Below, one piece after another: positions 37,476-46,109 of a DNA stretch of 58,633 bases (positions are counted from its first letter, which is position 1; every line of letters starts with the position of its first letter). The notes beneath the pieces are model-generated. The model had not been told where the DNA came from. It was given only the letters and a program-made list of their open reading frames with translations, and did no database searches. The stretch lies in the NCBI GenBank assembly GCA_029881035.1, contig JAOUNI010000012.1, positions 1 to 58,633 of the forward strand, in the 5' to 3' direction. The position numbers were made by a program, and so were the translations under genes. The DNA comes from Gammaproteobacteria bacterium. Its GTDB lineage: Bacteria; Pseudomonadota; Gammaproteobacteria; SZUA-229.

Positions 37476-37951
37476 ACAACGAACTGACATCTGTCTCTTT
37501 GTTCATGGATTCAGAATCCAGTCTGGAAACCTTCGCCGCTAAAATGGCCAAAAATTCTAATCTTGACCTGGTTATTTTTCTGCATGGCAATCTGGGAGCA
37601 GGCAAAACTACCTTTGCTCGCGGTTTCTTGCGTGGTTGTGGTTATCAGGGACTAGTTAAAAGTCCGACTTATACACTGGTTGAGCCGTATTTGCTTGATG
37701 GTGGAAAAAACGTCTATCACTTTGATTTATATAGGCTAGTCGATGGCGAAGAACTCGAATTTGCGGGTGTCAGAGATTATTTTGATGATCAATCCGTGTC
37801 ACTGATTGAATGGCCAGAAAAGGCTGAAGGTTATTTGCCTGAACCGGATGTTATTTGCCGGTTAGCTTATCAGGGGCAGGGACGGCAGATCGATGTAATA
37901 GCAATGACAACAAGGGGTAATGAGGCAATGTTACGGTTGTTAGCTGATTAA
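37472..37951 (+). CDS. tsaE: tRNA threonylcarbamoyladenosine biosynthesis protein TsaE
   Basis: This 159-residue P-loop ATPase supports the TsaBD complex in making the t6A37 modification of ANN-decoding tRNAs. Walker A GNLGAGKTTFARGFLRG (about 39-55) and the motifs SPTYTLVEPY and HFDLYRLVDGEELEFAG are typical, and SLIEWPEKA closes the core. The length is near E. coli TsaE (153). It overlaps the nnr stop (ATGA). Confidence 0.95.
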   Translation: MNNELTSVSLFMDSESSLETFAAKMAKNSNLDLVIFLHGNLGAGKTTFARGFLRGCGYQGLVKSPTYTLVEPYLLDGGKNVYHFDLYRLVDGEELEFAGVRDYFDDQSVSLIEWPEKAEGYLPEPDVICRLAYQGQGRQIDVIAMTTRGNEAMLRLLAD

Positions 37952-38070
37952 TTACTATAGATAAGTGTTGTATCTATATAAAAATATTAAGAAAATACTT
38001 GCAATAGTTAAAAAAATAGCCAAACTGTAGGTATCAATTTTTTTGGGCACGATGATAGGGTTCCAGACAG

Positions 38071-39414
38071 ATGGGAAAGAGTCGTCGAAAATTTCTTAAG
38101 CAACTGGTAGGCGTTAGTAGTGTGGCGGGTTTGTCCGGTACCAGTGCTTTGTCTCATGCCAGTACGCCCAAAACACAAATACAAGACATCAGGCTGTCCA
38201 AAAATAATGGTTATGTTCGACTCGTTTTTGATCTAGATCGTTCTGTACAGTATTCCATTTTTTCATTACATCAACCAGAACGCGTTGTTCTTGATTTGAA
38301 AAATGCCAATATGCCGCATGGTATGGTTGATATGGTGCAGGCAAATTCGCTCATTCGAGGTATTCGTAGCGGTGTTCAGAATGGCCAGGATTTACGGGTC
38401 GTTTTTGATTTGCATGATCAAGTGAGGCCACGTAGTTTTTTATTAGCGCCATCGGCTGATGCAGGACACCGTTTGGTGCTCGACTTGCATGGTTCAGAAG
38501 TGGAAGATGAAAAGGCCGATTTAACGGTCTTGAATACAGATCCCAAAAAACAATTGCGTGATGTGATTATTGCGATTGATGCAGGTCATGGTGGTAAGGA
38601 TCCAGGTGCAACAGGTCGAAGTGGTACTCATGAGAAAACAGTTACACTCCAGTTAGCCAGAAAACTGGAAAAACTGATTAATGATCAACGTGGAATGAAA
38701 GCAGTGTTGACACGTAAGGATGATCGTTTTCTAAAATTACGTCAGCGTATTGAGATTGCAAGAAATAGCAATGCCGATATGATGATTTCAATACATGCAG
38801 ATTCATTCCCTGATCCGCGTGCACGTGGTTCATCTATTTTTGCATTATCTATTGATGGCGCCAGCTCTGAGACAGCACGTATGCTGGCACAGAATGAAAA
38901 TGCCTCTGATTTATTATTTGGTGATGCTTCACTGGCTGTTGATGATGCCATGGTTAACGAAGTGCTATTCGATCTATCAATGACCGGTAATATTCAGTCC
39001 AGCCTCGATATTGGCCATGAAGTGCTAAAACAGATTGGTACTATCAATACCGTTCATAAAAAGAAAGTTCAGCAGGCTGGGTTTGCTGTTCTAAAAGTTC
39101 CTAATACACCTTCAATTTTGTTAGAGGCCGCTTTTATTTCTAATCCAAGAGAAGAAAAGAACTTACGAAGTTCGGCTCATCAGCAAAAGGTAGCCAAAGC
39201 AATTAGTCGTGGTGTGAATAGTTATTTCCAGAGGAAAGCGCCTCCAGGAACATGGCTTTCTGAAGCAGTAACTGACTACAAAGTTAAGTCAGGCGATAGT
39301 CTGGGTGTTATAGCTAATAAATTTAATACTAGTGTTGAAGATTTACGTGCGCGAAATGCGTTGCAATCGAATAACCTGAATGCAGGTCAGGTTCTGAAGA
39401 TCCCGGTGAGTTAA
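38071..39414 (+). CDS. amiC: N-acetylmuramoyl-L-alanine amidase AmiC-like (Tat-exported, with LysM)
   Basis: This 447-residue periplasmic hydrolase splits septal peptidoglycan during daughter-cell separation. The Tat signal SRRKFLKQ (4-11) precedes a hydrophobic stretch ending near ALSHA. An AMIN domain (about 35-140) targets the septum. Amidase_3 (about 165-385) has zinc-ligand regions AGHGGKDPG, HEKTVTLQLARKL, SIHADS and ILLEAAFISN. A C-terminal LysM domain (about 400-447, YKVKSGDSLGVIANKF) binds peptidoglycan. mutL normally follows; here the next 18 kb is a surface-protein island. Confidence 0.94.
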   Translation: MGKSRRKFLKQLVGVSSVAGLSGTSALSHASTPKTQIQDIRLSKNNGYVRLVFDLDRSVQYSIFSLHQPERVVLDLKNANMPHGMVDMVQANSLIRGIRSGVQNGQDLRVVFDLHDQVRPRSFLLAPSADAGHRLVLDLHGSEVEDEKADLTVLNTDPKKQLRDVIIAIDAGHGGKDPGATGRSGTHEKTVTLQLARKLEKLINDQRGMKAVLTRKDDRFLKLRQRIEIARNSNADMMISIHADSFPDPRARGSSIFALSIDGASSETARMLAQNENASDLLFGDASLAVDDAMVNEVLFDLSMTGNIQSSLDIGHEVLKQIGTINTVHKKKVQQAGFAVLKVPNTPSILLEAAFISNPREEKNLRSSAHQQKVAKAISRGVNSYFQRKAPPGTWLSEAVTDYKVKSGDSLGVIANKFNTSVEDLRARNALQSNNLNAGQVLKIPVS

Positions 39415-39469
39415 TAATAGCCAGCATCATAGGCAAATAAAAAATGTAAAGACTCACAATTCCTGCTTA

Positions 39470-39495
39470 ATGGCCCTGAAAAGGGCCATTTTTTT
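39470..39495 (+). terminator. Rho-independent terminator of amiC
   Basis: Stem ATGGCCCT / AGGGCCAT (8 bp) with GAAA loop is followed by TTTTTTT. It separates amiC from the convergent usher-like gene and insulates the nnr-tsaE-amiC operon from the island. Confidence 0.88.
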
Positions 39496-39512
39496 GTCCA
39501 CGAATAATGTCA

Positions 39513-42500
39513 TTAATTAGATTTTATTGCTTCAAGCGTAAAGTCAATGCCATTGACGTAAGGGTCGTCGGCCTTGACTGTAACGGTCTCTTCACTCAAT
39601 GGACGTAAACCAAGTGTGCTCAGTTGTTTTTCCGAAACACGGACATGGTATTCACCCAGCGGAATCTTACTGAGGATGTAGAAGCCATCGTAGGCGGTTT
39701 CTGTTGTTGCTACAACACGATTTTTCTGATCAACCAGCTCAACAATAACTCGCCCCACACCATTTGTTCTGCCATCCTTTAACAGGGAGACTGTGCCGTC
39801 AATTTCTCCAGTGGTAAAAATAGGGAAGTCTACCTGTATGGCATGTCCCGGTCTTGGTACAACTTGAATACCCTCAAGTGCTACTGTCCATAATGGATCT
39901 GTCAGTGTTTCCGGAGCAATGACCACATTTGTAGAGTTATGTGCAGTTATGCCTGTAAGGAATAAAATACCTTCCTCGTCCGAACGCCCCTTGTTATAAC
40001 CACCATTTAAGCGAACGCCAATATCCCCAAGGGCTTCTTCATTGTCGTCGAATATTCCATCCTGATTAGCATCAAGGAAGAATCTTGCAGACACACTACC
40101 TTGATTGGCAAGTGTACGTGAATCCTGTTGCCAACGATTACGTCTTGGCTCGTAACCGAATCCAACGGAAAAGCTGACATCAAGATTGATTTCATTATTA
40201 GTGTTGTAACGCGCACCAAAACTGAGACTGTACTTACCGGATAGTTTGTTAGCAGTGGCACTGTATTCCGTTATATCCTGTTGTAGAGAATGATTAATGC
40301 CAAAACTCAATCGGTAATCTCCGTACTGTCCTGGATCCAGCGTTAAGGCTAAATTGGTTAACTCTTTATCAGGTTGAAGTTCATAGCCAATGGTGCCACG
40401 TAATCTTATATGTTCAATATTGGTGCTTAGCTGGAAGTTACCATTGGCTGTGGCCTGTTGTCCCGTAACCTTTTGATGGGTTAAATTGTTTGTCATAGCA
40501 AAGCCATGAGTGCTCATCGATAATTGATTGGTTATTTCAAATAACTCACCACCGTTTGTATATTGGTCACGTTTAAAACCAAATGACACCGGAATGCGTG
40601 GCAAAAATGATGCTGGTATTGCAGTACTAAGATCGAGTTTACTGCTGCGTTTTATAGGTTCTGCAGTAGGTAGATATTCCTCACTAAAAAAATTACTCAG
40701 ATAGATATCATTAAAACCAATAGTGATTTCATCAATGCGTGATTGCAAGTTGATCTCGGTCGCACTACCGCTTTCCGAGTCACTGATAATGGTTGCTGAT
40801 GCTAGAAGGGCATCCCAGTATCCGGTCAAACTGGCTCCCAGATAATTATGTTGCACCACGGCAGTTACTTCCTGAATGGGGATACTAACTAAATTAAATG
40901 TACTCGACAGGTTTTTGCTGATGCCATAGTCATATTGAACAGTGGTGCGCTGACTTCCAATATCATCTGTAATTGCAGAAGCCCTGTAATAATGTTCACC
41001 CTGTTTAGTCATTGACTGGCTTAACTGAAAGTTTTTATCTTCTTCCTTTATCTCACCCTTGGGCCCGTAGAAAACCAGACGAAAGTGATTGTTGCCAAAT
41101 AACAGAGGTACATCCTGAAAATCATATTGACCATTGATCGCTGTTTGTTGATAACCAATCAATGCGTTGTTTTGATAAAGCTCCACTTCCCAGCCCGGTA
41201 GTAATTCACCGATGAAACGGTGACGGTCATATTCAGTCTGCATGCCGATGGGGAAATTGCTCGCAGTTACACCGGCCTTAAGTTGCCCCGGTAAATTGAT
41301 TAGACCAATGCGAGGCTCAGCAACATGACCGAATTGATATTCTCTGGCATTCATGAAGCCAAGTAATTCACCATCTGGGTCGGTACGGCCAAAGGTGACA
41401 CGAAAATCGTCAATTCCATCTTGGTCGTTAGCGGTGAGATACCAGGTTGATTCATGTTGCATAAGATCAGCAGTGGCATAAGTCGTCGAATTAAAAGTTG
41501 TAACGTTTCCGGTATCTGAAAAACGCTGGCCTAGTTGCAGTGTTTGATCGACAAATGGAAGAGTGTAGTCTTTGTAGGCTTCATGATGTTTTGGATATTG
41601 CTGATCAGCTTTATTTAATCTTGAAAGTGCTTTTTCAATGCGCTTTTCACGTTCTATACGGGCCAAAAAAGGTAGTTTTAACTCGGATTTAACCCACACT
41701 CGTGAGGCGTATAGATCAATATCCAGCTTCATATTTAACCAGACACCAAGAAGGTTTGATTCTACATAGATGTCACCATCGAGATTTTTTACAAGTTCAC
41801 TTTTGTATGTGCCAGGTATGCCTTTGAGTATTACTTCATTACGATCAGTATCAAGAGAAAATGTATTATCTTCTTTGATTATAAAGCCACTGGCAAAATT
41901 CGGAGTAACAGTAATGGCAATATCGAGGAGGCTAGCTAGGGCACCCAATGGCAGCATGATGATGTCTTTGTGCTGATAGGCGCCGATGACATCATCAAAA
42001 GTATATGACTCAATACGTATTTCCAAAATACGAAGATCAGAGTCTTTAGGTATCCATGCAGAGTTATCGGCCTGCTTTTGAGGGATCGCTGATTTCTCTG
42101 GTGGCAAGGCCACAGCCGGGGTGACGATAGCTTTAGTCTCAATAGGTAGTAGAGGCTCAACTTTTTCTGCAGGCGTTATTTCGAGTGATGTTTTTGTTGG
42201 TGGTTCGGCTATCGGCAAAACCGTAGCGGGTATTTCTTCAACAGGAATAATATTTGCATCAGGTGTTACTACATCTACAACCTCTGTTTGCTCTGTAAGT
42301 TTCGCTGGTGGGATACTCTTCTCTGGCTCAGCCAACTCATCAACCTGTGGAATAATGAGTTTATCAGTGTTATCAATACCCAGCGTGTTGTCTATGAGCA
42401 GTACTCTAGTTTCGATGCCAACATTTATTGGGTCAATAATTTTTTCTGGTTCTAATTCTGTAGCGGTATTTTGCGGAATATCTTGTTCAGGATTTTCCAT

Positions 42501-42743
42501 AGAGGTCGTGCTTTCATCCGGACTGATAGTGTCTGGTTCTATCTCACCGTCGGATAAAATATCTTTTAGTGATTCATTGATATCACCGAGCTCATTGAGG
42601 TGCTCAGCAGTGGGGGGGAGGGTGTTATCAATACCCCGAGCGTTATCAATGAGCAGTATGCTTTCTTCGGCGCGGGCAGAACCTGTTATCAAACACAGTG
42701 ACAGCAGGGGCAGGCAAAAATGAAAGACAAGTTTGTGAACCAT
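39513..42743 (-). CDS. Atypical fimbrial usher-like outer-membrane protein
   Basis: This 1076-residue secreted protein has a signal peptide ending near SARA (22-25). An acidic, proline-rich low-complexity region (about 26-230) holds two copies of LLIDNxxGIDNT (30-41 and 115-126). From about 235 onward it resembles ushers: a plug/E-set-like segment WEVELYQNNALIGYQQ, QYDFQDVPLLFGNNHF and VFYGPKGEIKEEDK, then many barrel-like strands. The C-terminus has an EF-hand-like DANQDGIFDDNEEA and a carboxypeptidase-regulatory/Cna-B-like domain (GFYILSKIPLGEYHVRV). The classical PapC N-terminal signature is not seen, so it is an alternative-class usher by inference. The start is probably GTG or ATG at 42743. 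The chaperone gene is 12 bp upstream. Confidence 0.72.
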   Translation of the reverse strand: MVHKLVFHFCLPLLSLCLITGSARAEESILLIDNARGIDNTLPPTAEHLNELGDINESLKDILSDGEIEPDTISPDESTTSMENPEQDIPQNTATELEPEKIIDPINVGIETRVLLIDNTLGIDNTDKLIIPQVDELAEPEKSIPPAKLTEQTEVVDVVTPDANIIPVEEIPATVLPIAEPPTKTSLEITPAEKVEPLLPIETKAIVTPAVALPPEKSAIPQKQADNSAWIPKDSDLRILEIRIESYTFDDVIGAYQHKDIIMLPLGALASLLDIAITVTPNFASGFIIKEDNTFSLDTDRNEVILKGIPGTYKSELVKNLDGDIYVESNLLGVWLNMKLDIDLYASRVWVKSELKLPFLARIEREKRIEKALSRLNKADQQYPKHHEAYKDYTLPFVDQTLQLGQRFSDTGNVTTFNSTTYATADLMQHESTWYLTANDQDGIDDFRVTFGRTDPDGELLGFMNAREYQFGHVAEPRIGLINLPGQLKAGVTASNFPIGMQTEYDRHRFIGELLPGWEVELYQNNALIGYQQTAINGQYDFQDVPLLFGNNHFRLVFYGPKGEIKEEDKNFQLSQSMTKQGEHYYRASAITDDIGSQRTTVQYDYGISKNLSSTFNLVSIPIQEVTAVVQHNYLGASLTGYWDALLASATIISDSESGSATEINLQSRIDEITIGFNDIYLSNFFSEEYLPTAEPIKRSSKLDLSTAIPASFLPRIPVSFGFKRDQYTNGGELFEITNQLSMSTHGFAMTNNLTHQKVTGQQATANGNFQLSTNIEHIRLRGTIGYELQPDKELTNLALTLDPGQYGDYRLSFGINHSLQQDITEYSATANKLSGKYSLSFGARYNTNNEINLDVSFSVGFGYEPRRNRWQQDSRTLANQGSVSARFFLDANQDGIFDDNEEALGDIGVRLNGGYNKGRSDEEGILFLTGITAHNSTNVVIAPETLTDPLWTVALEGIQVVPRPGHAIQVDFPIFTTGEIDGTVSLLKDGRTNGVGRVIVELVDQKNRVVATTETAYDGFYILSKIPLGEYHVRVSEKQLSTLGLRPLSEETVTVKADDPYVNGIDFTLEAIKSN

Positions 42744-42755
42744 GTTTCATTGCTG

Positions 42756-43646
42756 TTACAGCTGTAAACGGGTCTCAGCAATCAAACCTGTTTGTTCGTT
42801 TTTACCTGATTCCAGAAAAAGAATACGTACATAACCTTCTTTCAGGGATACACCTGACGGAATGTCTAATGAAATGGAAAAATGCCTGAGTGTATTAGGG
42901 GAGTAAACAGCAATACCGTTGGCCAGAGCGATAACTACGGGTGCGCCACCATTACTCGGTGTGAATATCGCACGGAAATCTCCATAAACAGACTGGTTAC
43001 CGCTGCGATGCATGTCTACAGAAATACTGGGTTTAGGCTCAACTTCGGTAGCAGGAATGAAGCGTGCATTATCCAGTTTTAATTCACTTTCGAGTTTTCC
43101 ATGGCGAACAATGACTGGTATTGAAATACCTACGGCTGGAATTATTTCGATGGTAATAGTTTTTTGGTCTGCATCAGCGGTATTTTTTATACTACTTTTT
43201 GATGCCTTTGGTAGCATCTGAAATAACATATGTGAGCGATATTCGCCAGTTTCTAAATCTTTGGGTTTTCTCAGCATCAGCCTGACAACCTGTGATTGCC
43301 CTGGAGGCAGAGTTAATTGTCTGGGTGAGTAACGGATGAGAGGATCCGAAAACATGCCTTTTTCATCCGCTTCAACAGGTACAAATTCGCCTTTGTCATT
43401 CATGTTCTGGCGTAGGAAAGAAATACGAAATTCACCTGTTTCTGTACCAGGATTCATCAGTGTAACCTGGGCTGTGCGCGTGCTTTCATCAAATACAACG
43501 CGTGATGGTGTCACCATAATGTTAGCTGCAGCATTGACTACAGAAGGCATAATCAGCGCTAAAACTATTAACGGCTCGAGTATGTGTTTGAAGATGGAAT
43601 TGAATTTACCCGTTGAAATTGAATTAGCTTTCATAACATAGCCCAT
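42756..43646 (-). CDS. Periplasmic fimbrial chaperone (PapD-like)
   Basis: This 296-residue protein has an N-terminal export segment (about 17-40, ILEPLIVLALIMPSVVNAAA). The first immunoglobulin-like domain has VTPSRVVFDESTRTAQVTLMN, then IRYSPRQLTLPPGQSQVVRLM, the chaperone motif that donates a strand to pilin subunits. EYRSHMLFQMLP corresponds to the F/G region. A second domain follows to the C-terminus (VSLKEGYVRILFLESG). The start may be MGYVMKAN or the internal MKANS (position 5). It lies directly upstream of the usher-like gene and downstream of the pilin terminator. Confidence 0.85.
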   Translation of the reverse strand: MGYVMKANSISTGKFNSIFKHILEPLIVLALIMPSVVNAAANIMVTPSRVVFDESTRTAQVTLMNPGTETGEFRISFLRQNMNDKGEFVPVEADEKGMFSDPLIRYSPRQLTLPPGQSQVVRLMLRKPKDLETGEYRSHMLFQMLPKASKSSIKNTADADQKTITIEIIPAVGISIPVIVRHGKLESELKLDNARFIPATEVEPKPSISVDMHRSGNQSVYGDFRAIFTPSNGGAPVVIALANGIAVYSPNTLRHFSISLDIPSGVSLKEGYVRILFLESGKNEQTGLIAETRLQL

Positions 43647-43674
43647 TTTTAATTTTTATTTTATTTCATTTTAC

Positions 43675-43710
43675 AAAAAAAAGGGACAATCGTTTGCGAT
43701 TGTCCCTTTT
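43675..43710 (-). terminator. Strong terminator between DUF4402 pilin and chaperone genes
   Basis: On the minus strand a perfect 14-bp stem (AAAAGGGACAATCG / CGATTGTCCCTTTT) with loop CAAA runs into an extended T-run of eight. It sits inside the cluster, 38 bp after the pilin stop and 29 bp before the chaperone start. Confidence 0.9.
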
Positions 43711-43748
43711 GATTCATCTGTTCCACAACTACCCTGGAGACATGATCT

Positions 43749-44279
43749 CTATTCGTAGTTTGCAGTCACTGTGTAAGGCGCACCACCTGTAGCAGTATTA
43801 GCTGTCGAGTAAGCCCCCGCTGCCTGACTTGCACCTAGATGTAGGGTAGCACCAACGCTAAATGAACCAACACCAGGGAGAGCATTACCTGTTGCGGCTA
43901 AAGTTTGTGTGAAAGTATCTACTACCATATTGTTACCTGCAGCTACGCCATCAGACAAAACACCTGCAGCAAAAGCTAAGCTAAATGTTTTTGCTGCCTC
44001 ACCTGTAACAGTGAATACACCGGCGGTACCAACTGCTGATGGTAGGGCATTCGCATCACCAGTAATTGTGCGTGCGCCAGCAGTGTCAAGTACCACGGTA
44101 CCAGCAGCGGTACCACCAGCGACATCACCAAAACTCATCGCAGTGGTTTCTGTGACCAATAGTGGAGCTATAACGTTTGCAGTTGCGGTACCGTCAACAA
44201 CATCTGCTGTTGCCGTGCCTACGCTACCAGCGAGAAGAGCGGTAAGGCTCATTTTTAATACTAAATTAGTTTTCTTCAT
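43749..44279 (-). CDS. DUF4402 secreted protein, major pilin candidate
   Basis: This 176-residue protein has a signal peptide (MKKTNLVLKMSLTALLAGSVGTATA). The mature part is one DUF4402 domain: TATANVIAPLLVTETTAMSFGDVAGGTAAGTV, an ARTITGDA turn, and the C-terminal AGAYSTANTATGGAPYTVTANYE with a terminal hydrophobic strand suited to strand exchange. Ala, Gly, Thr and Val dominate and there is no cysteine. The adjacent chaperone and the strong terminator after the gene suggest it is the abundant subunit. ATG 44279 is chosen because AGAGGA lies upstream; an in-frame start at 44312 would precede that site. Confidence 0.82.
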   Translation of the reverse strand: MKKTNLVLKMSLTALLAGSVGTATADVVDGTATANVIAPLLVTETTAMSFGDVAGGTAAGTVVLDTAGARTITGDANALPSAVGTAGVFTVTGEAAKTFSLAFAAGVLSDGVAAGNNMVVDTFTQTLAATGNALPGVGSFSVGATLHLGASQAAGAYSTANTATGGAPYTVTANYE

Positions 44280-44458
44280 TGTTCTATCCTCTTGCAAGAG
44301 ATGTGAATTCAAGGTTATTTACATTCATTTCATGCATCTTGATACTGAGTGTAGAAGTTGGTATCGCGAATGCAAGTTTGTTACTGATCTTTATATATTG
44401 TTGCTTATTACATTTAATATCTCGGCCCGTTCATCTTTGCATGAGCCGATTAATATAT

Positions 44459-45001
44459 TTAGTTGTAGTCCACTGTCACCGACATCAGACCTGAATAAGC
44501 ACCAAAAGCCTGGTTGCTTCCAACATTTAGTGTGGCACCAACAAACAATGTCTGTTGGCCATTACCATCTAGCACTCCTGATGGTGTCGGTGAACTGGTA
44601 AAGTTGTCTACTGTCATGGTGTGAGAGGCTGTGTCACTCAACACGACAGAAACAGGTAATGAAATTGAGTAAGTAGCACTAGCATCACCTTGTACATCAA
44701 AGCTGGCCGGGCTACCGGCTACCGAGGTATTAATATTGGCACCGCCAGTGGCTGAACGTGCGCCGCCGGGGGTCATTACAATAGTTCCAGCAGTTGGACC
44801 CGATGATATATCACCAAATATCAGGCCGTTAAGCGTAGATATGGTCATAGTGCTGATGATATTGACATTCACTGTTGCTACTGCAGTCACAGCTTGTGCA
44901 GGGGTCCATAACATCATGGCGGTGGCCAGGCTAACTATCGCACAGGCAAGGCTGAGTTTTTTTGCCGAGTTAGTCATAGTGTTGATTTTTTTCGTTCCCA
45001 T
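44459..45001 (-). CDS. DUF4402 secreted protein, second pilin-like subunit
   Basis: This is a protein of about 180 residues with a hydrophobic signal region (KKLSLACAIVSLATAMMLWTPAQA). One DUF4402 domain follows: TVNVNIISTMTISTLNGLIFGDISSGPTAGTIV, GARSATGGA and the ending AFGAYSGLMSVTVDYN. It is similar in layout to the neighbouring DUF4402 proteins. The start is uncertain (ATG at 45001 or the internal MTNSAKK); neither has a strong ribosome binding site. A small hairpin (TTCGTGTC / GACGCGAA, 45031-45051) lies upstream of the start. Confidence 0.78.
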   Translation of the reverse strand: MGTKKINTMTNSAKKLSLACAIVSLATAMMLWTPAQAVTAVATVNVNIISTMTISTLNGLIFGDISSGPTAGTIVMTPGGARSATGGANINTSVAGSPASFDVQGDASATYSISLPVSVVLSDTASHTMTVDNFTSSPTPSGVLDGNGQQTLFVGATLNVGSNQAFGAYSGLMSVTVDYN

Positions 45002-45106
45002 AATCAATAAGATAGACTTAATTTTACAAGTTCGTGTCGATTTGACGCGAAATTAGCGATAAAAAGGGGATTTTGTAAGATTAACGGTACTTAATATAGA
45101 TAATGT

Positions 45107-46105
45107 CTAATTGTAGTTAACTGTTACGGAGTAAGGTGTACCACCACCAATGCCAGTTGAGTACGTCCCTGCAGGTTGTGAAGGTGCCAAATTTATAGTG
45201 GCTCCAACCTGAAAAATTTCCAGGCCAGCTGCAGGTAAGGCACCGAGACTGTTGTTTGTAAATCCGTTAACGGTAATTTGTTGTCCAAGCGCATTTTCCA
45301 GTATTGCGGGACCAGTAATAAGCAGGGAATAGGTCAAGCTGGGTTCTCCAGTAATTTGAAACTCACCGGCTGCACCAGGGCCTACAGTGAGGATCTGGGC
45401 ATCACCAGTAACACTTCGTGCTCCGAGTGCGTCCATGATTACTGTGCCTGATTGGCTGCCACCCGCTATGGTGCCGAAATTCATTGCCACAGTTTCAATA
45501 ATACCGATGGGTGTCAGTGCAGTGGCAGTAGCGCTGCTGATTACAGATAATATTGCACCTGACTGGTCAAAATCTACTGTAAAAGCCGGTGAAGTATAAA
45601 GACCTGCTGCTTGCGGAAAAGTGGCGCTCAAGTCACCCTGAAAGGTTAGAGTGATGGGGAGATTGTTTGTCGTTAGTGTTACTGGCAGAGCCGTTGGTGT
45701 TGGAATTAATGTGGCTTCGCTCACCAGTACGTTGGTCAAAGGCATGGCAGTGCCTGGTCCCGCGAGAGGTGCGGGTATTGCACTCCAGCTGATGGTAAAA
45801 GGAAAAGTGCCGCATACAGTTCTACTTTTTGTGTTGTCGAGTGTGACTGTGAAAGTGGTGACCGGGTTGCTTGTTGATGAACTGATAGCGCCGACTGTCG
45901 TAATAACTCCGGCATTATTCATCATTAAAGTACCGCTGCCTGATTCAATGGCAAAAGCACCAAAAGATAGAGACTGAGCGCTGGTCATTACCCACTTTGT
46001 TTTGCACTGATTGACATTCGGTGGTGGTGGTGCTGCCGTTACTCCATAAGATAAAAGAGCAAGAGTGATGAAGCTGAAAATGTTTATTGTCTGGTGTCGT
46101 AACAT
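45107..46105 (-). CDS. Two-domain DUF4402 protein, possible fimbrial tip adhesin
   Basis: This 332-residue protein has a signal peptide (about 1-25, ending SYGVTAAP). The N-terminal domain (about 26-185) resembles a divergent DUF4402 fold, with cysteines 34 and 98 likely forming a disulfide. The C-terminal domain (about 190-332) is a regular DUF4402 unit: IGIIETVAMNFGTIAGGSQSGTV, GARSVTGDAQ and PAGTYSTGIGGGTPYSVTVNYN. One extra domain fused to a pilin domain is the layout of two-domain tip adhesins such as FimH, so a tip role is inferred. It starts 4 bp after the DUF1566 gene stop. Confidence 0.75.
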   Translation of the reverse strand: MLRHQTINIFSFITLALLSYGVTAAPPPPNVNQCKTKWVMTSAQSLSFGAFAIESGSGTLMMNNAGVITTVGAISSSTSNPVTTFTVTLDNTKSRTVCGTFPFTISWSAIPAPLAGPGTAMPLTNVLVSEATLIPTPTALPVTLTTNNLPITLTFQGDLSATFPQAAGLYTSPAFTVDFDQSGAILSVISSATATALTPIGIIETVAMNFGTIAGGSQSGTVIMDALGARSVTGDAQILTVGPGAAGEFQITGEPSLTYSLLITGPAILENALGQQITVNGFTNNSLGALPAAGLEIFQVGATINLAPSQPAGTYSTGIGGGTPYSVTVNYN

Positions 46106-46109
46106 GACT

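Noticed and set aside
42121-42723. A 200-codon plus-strand Ser-rich frame opposite the usher-like gene
   Set aside because: Shadow of the acidic low-complexity region; no ribosome binding site or independent support.
43909-44601. A 230-codon plus-strand frame opposite two DUF4402 genes
   Set aside because: Spans two opposite-strand genes and their gap; its low-complexity part mirrors Ala/Thr-rich pilin codons.
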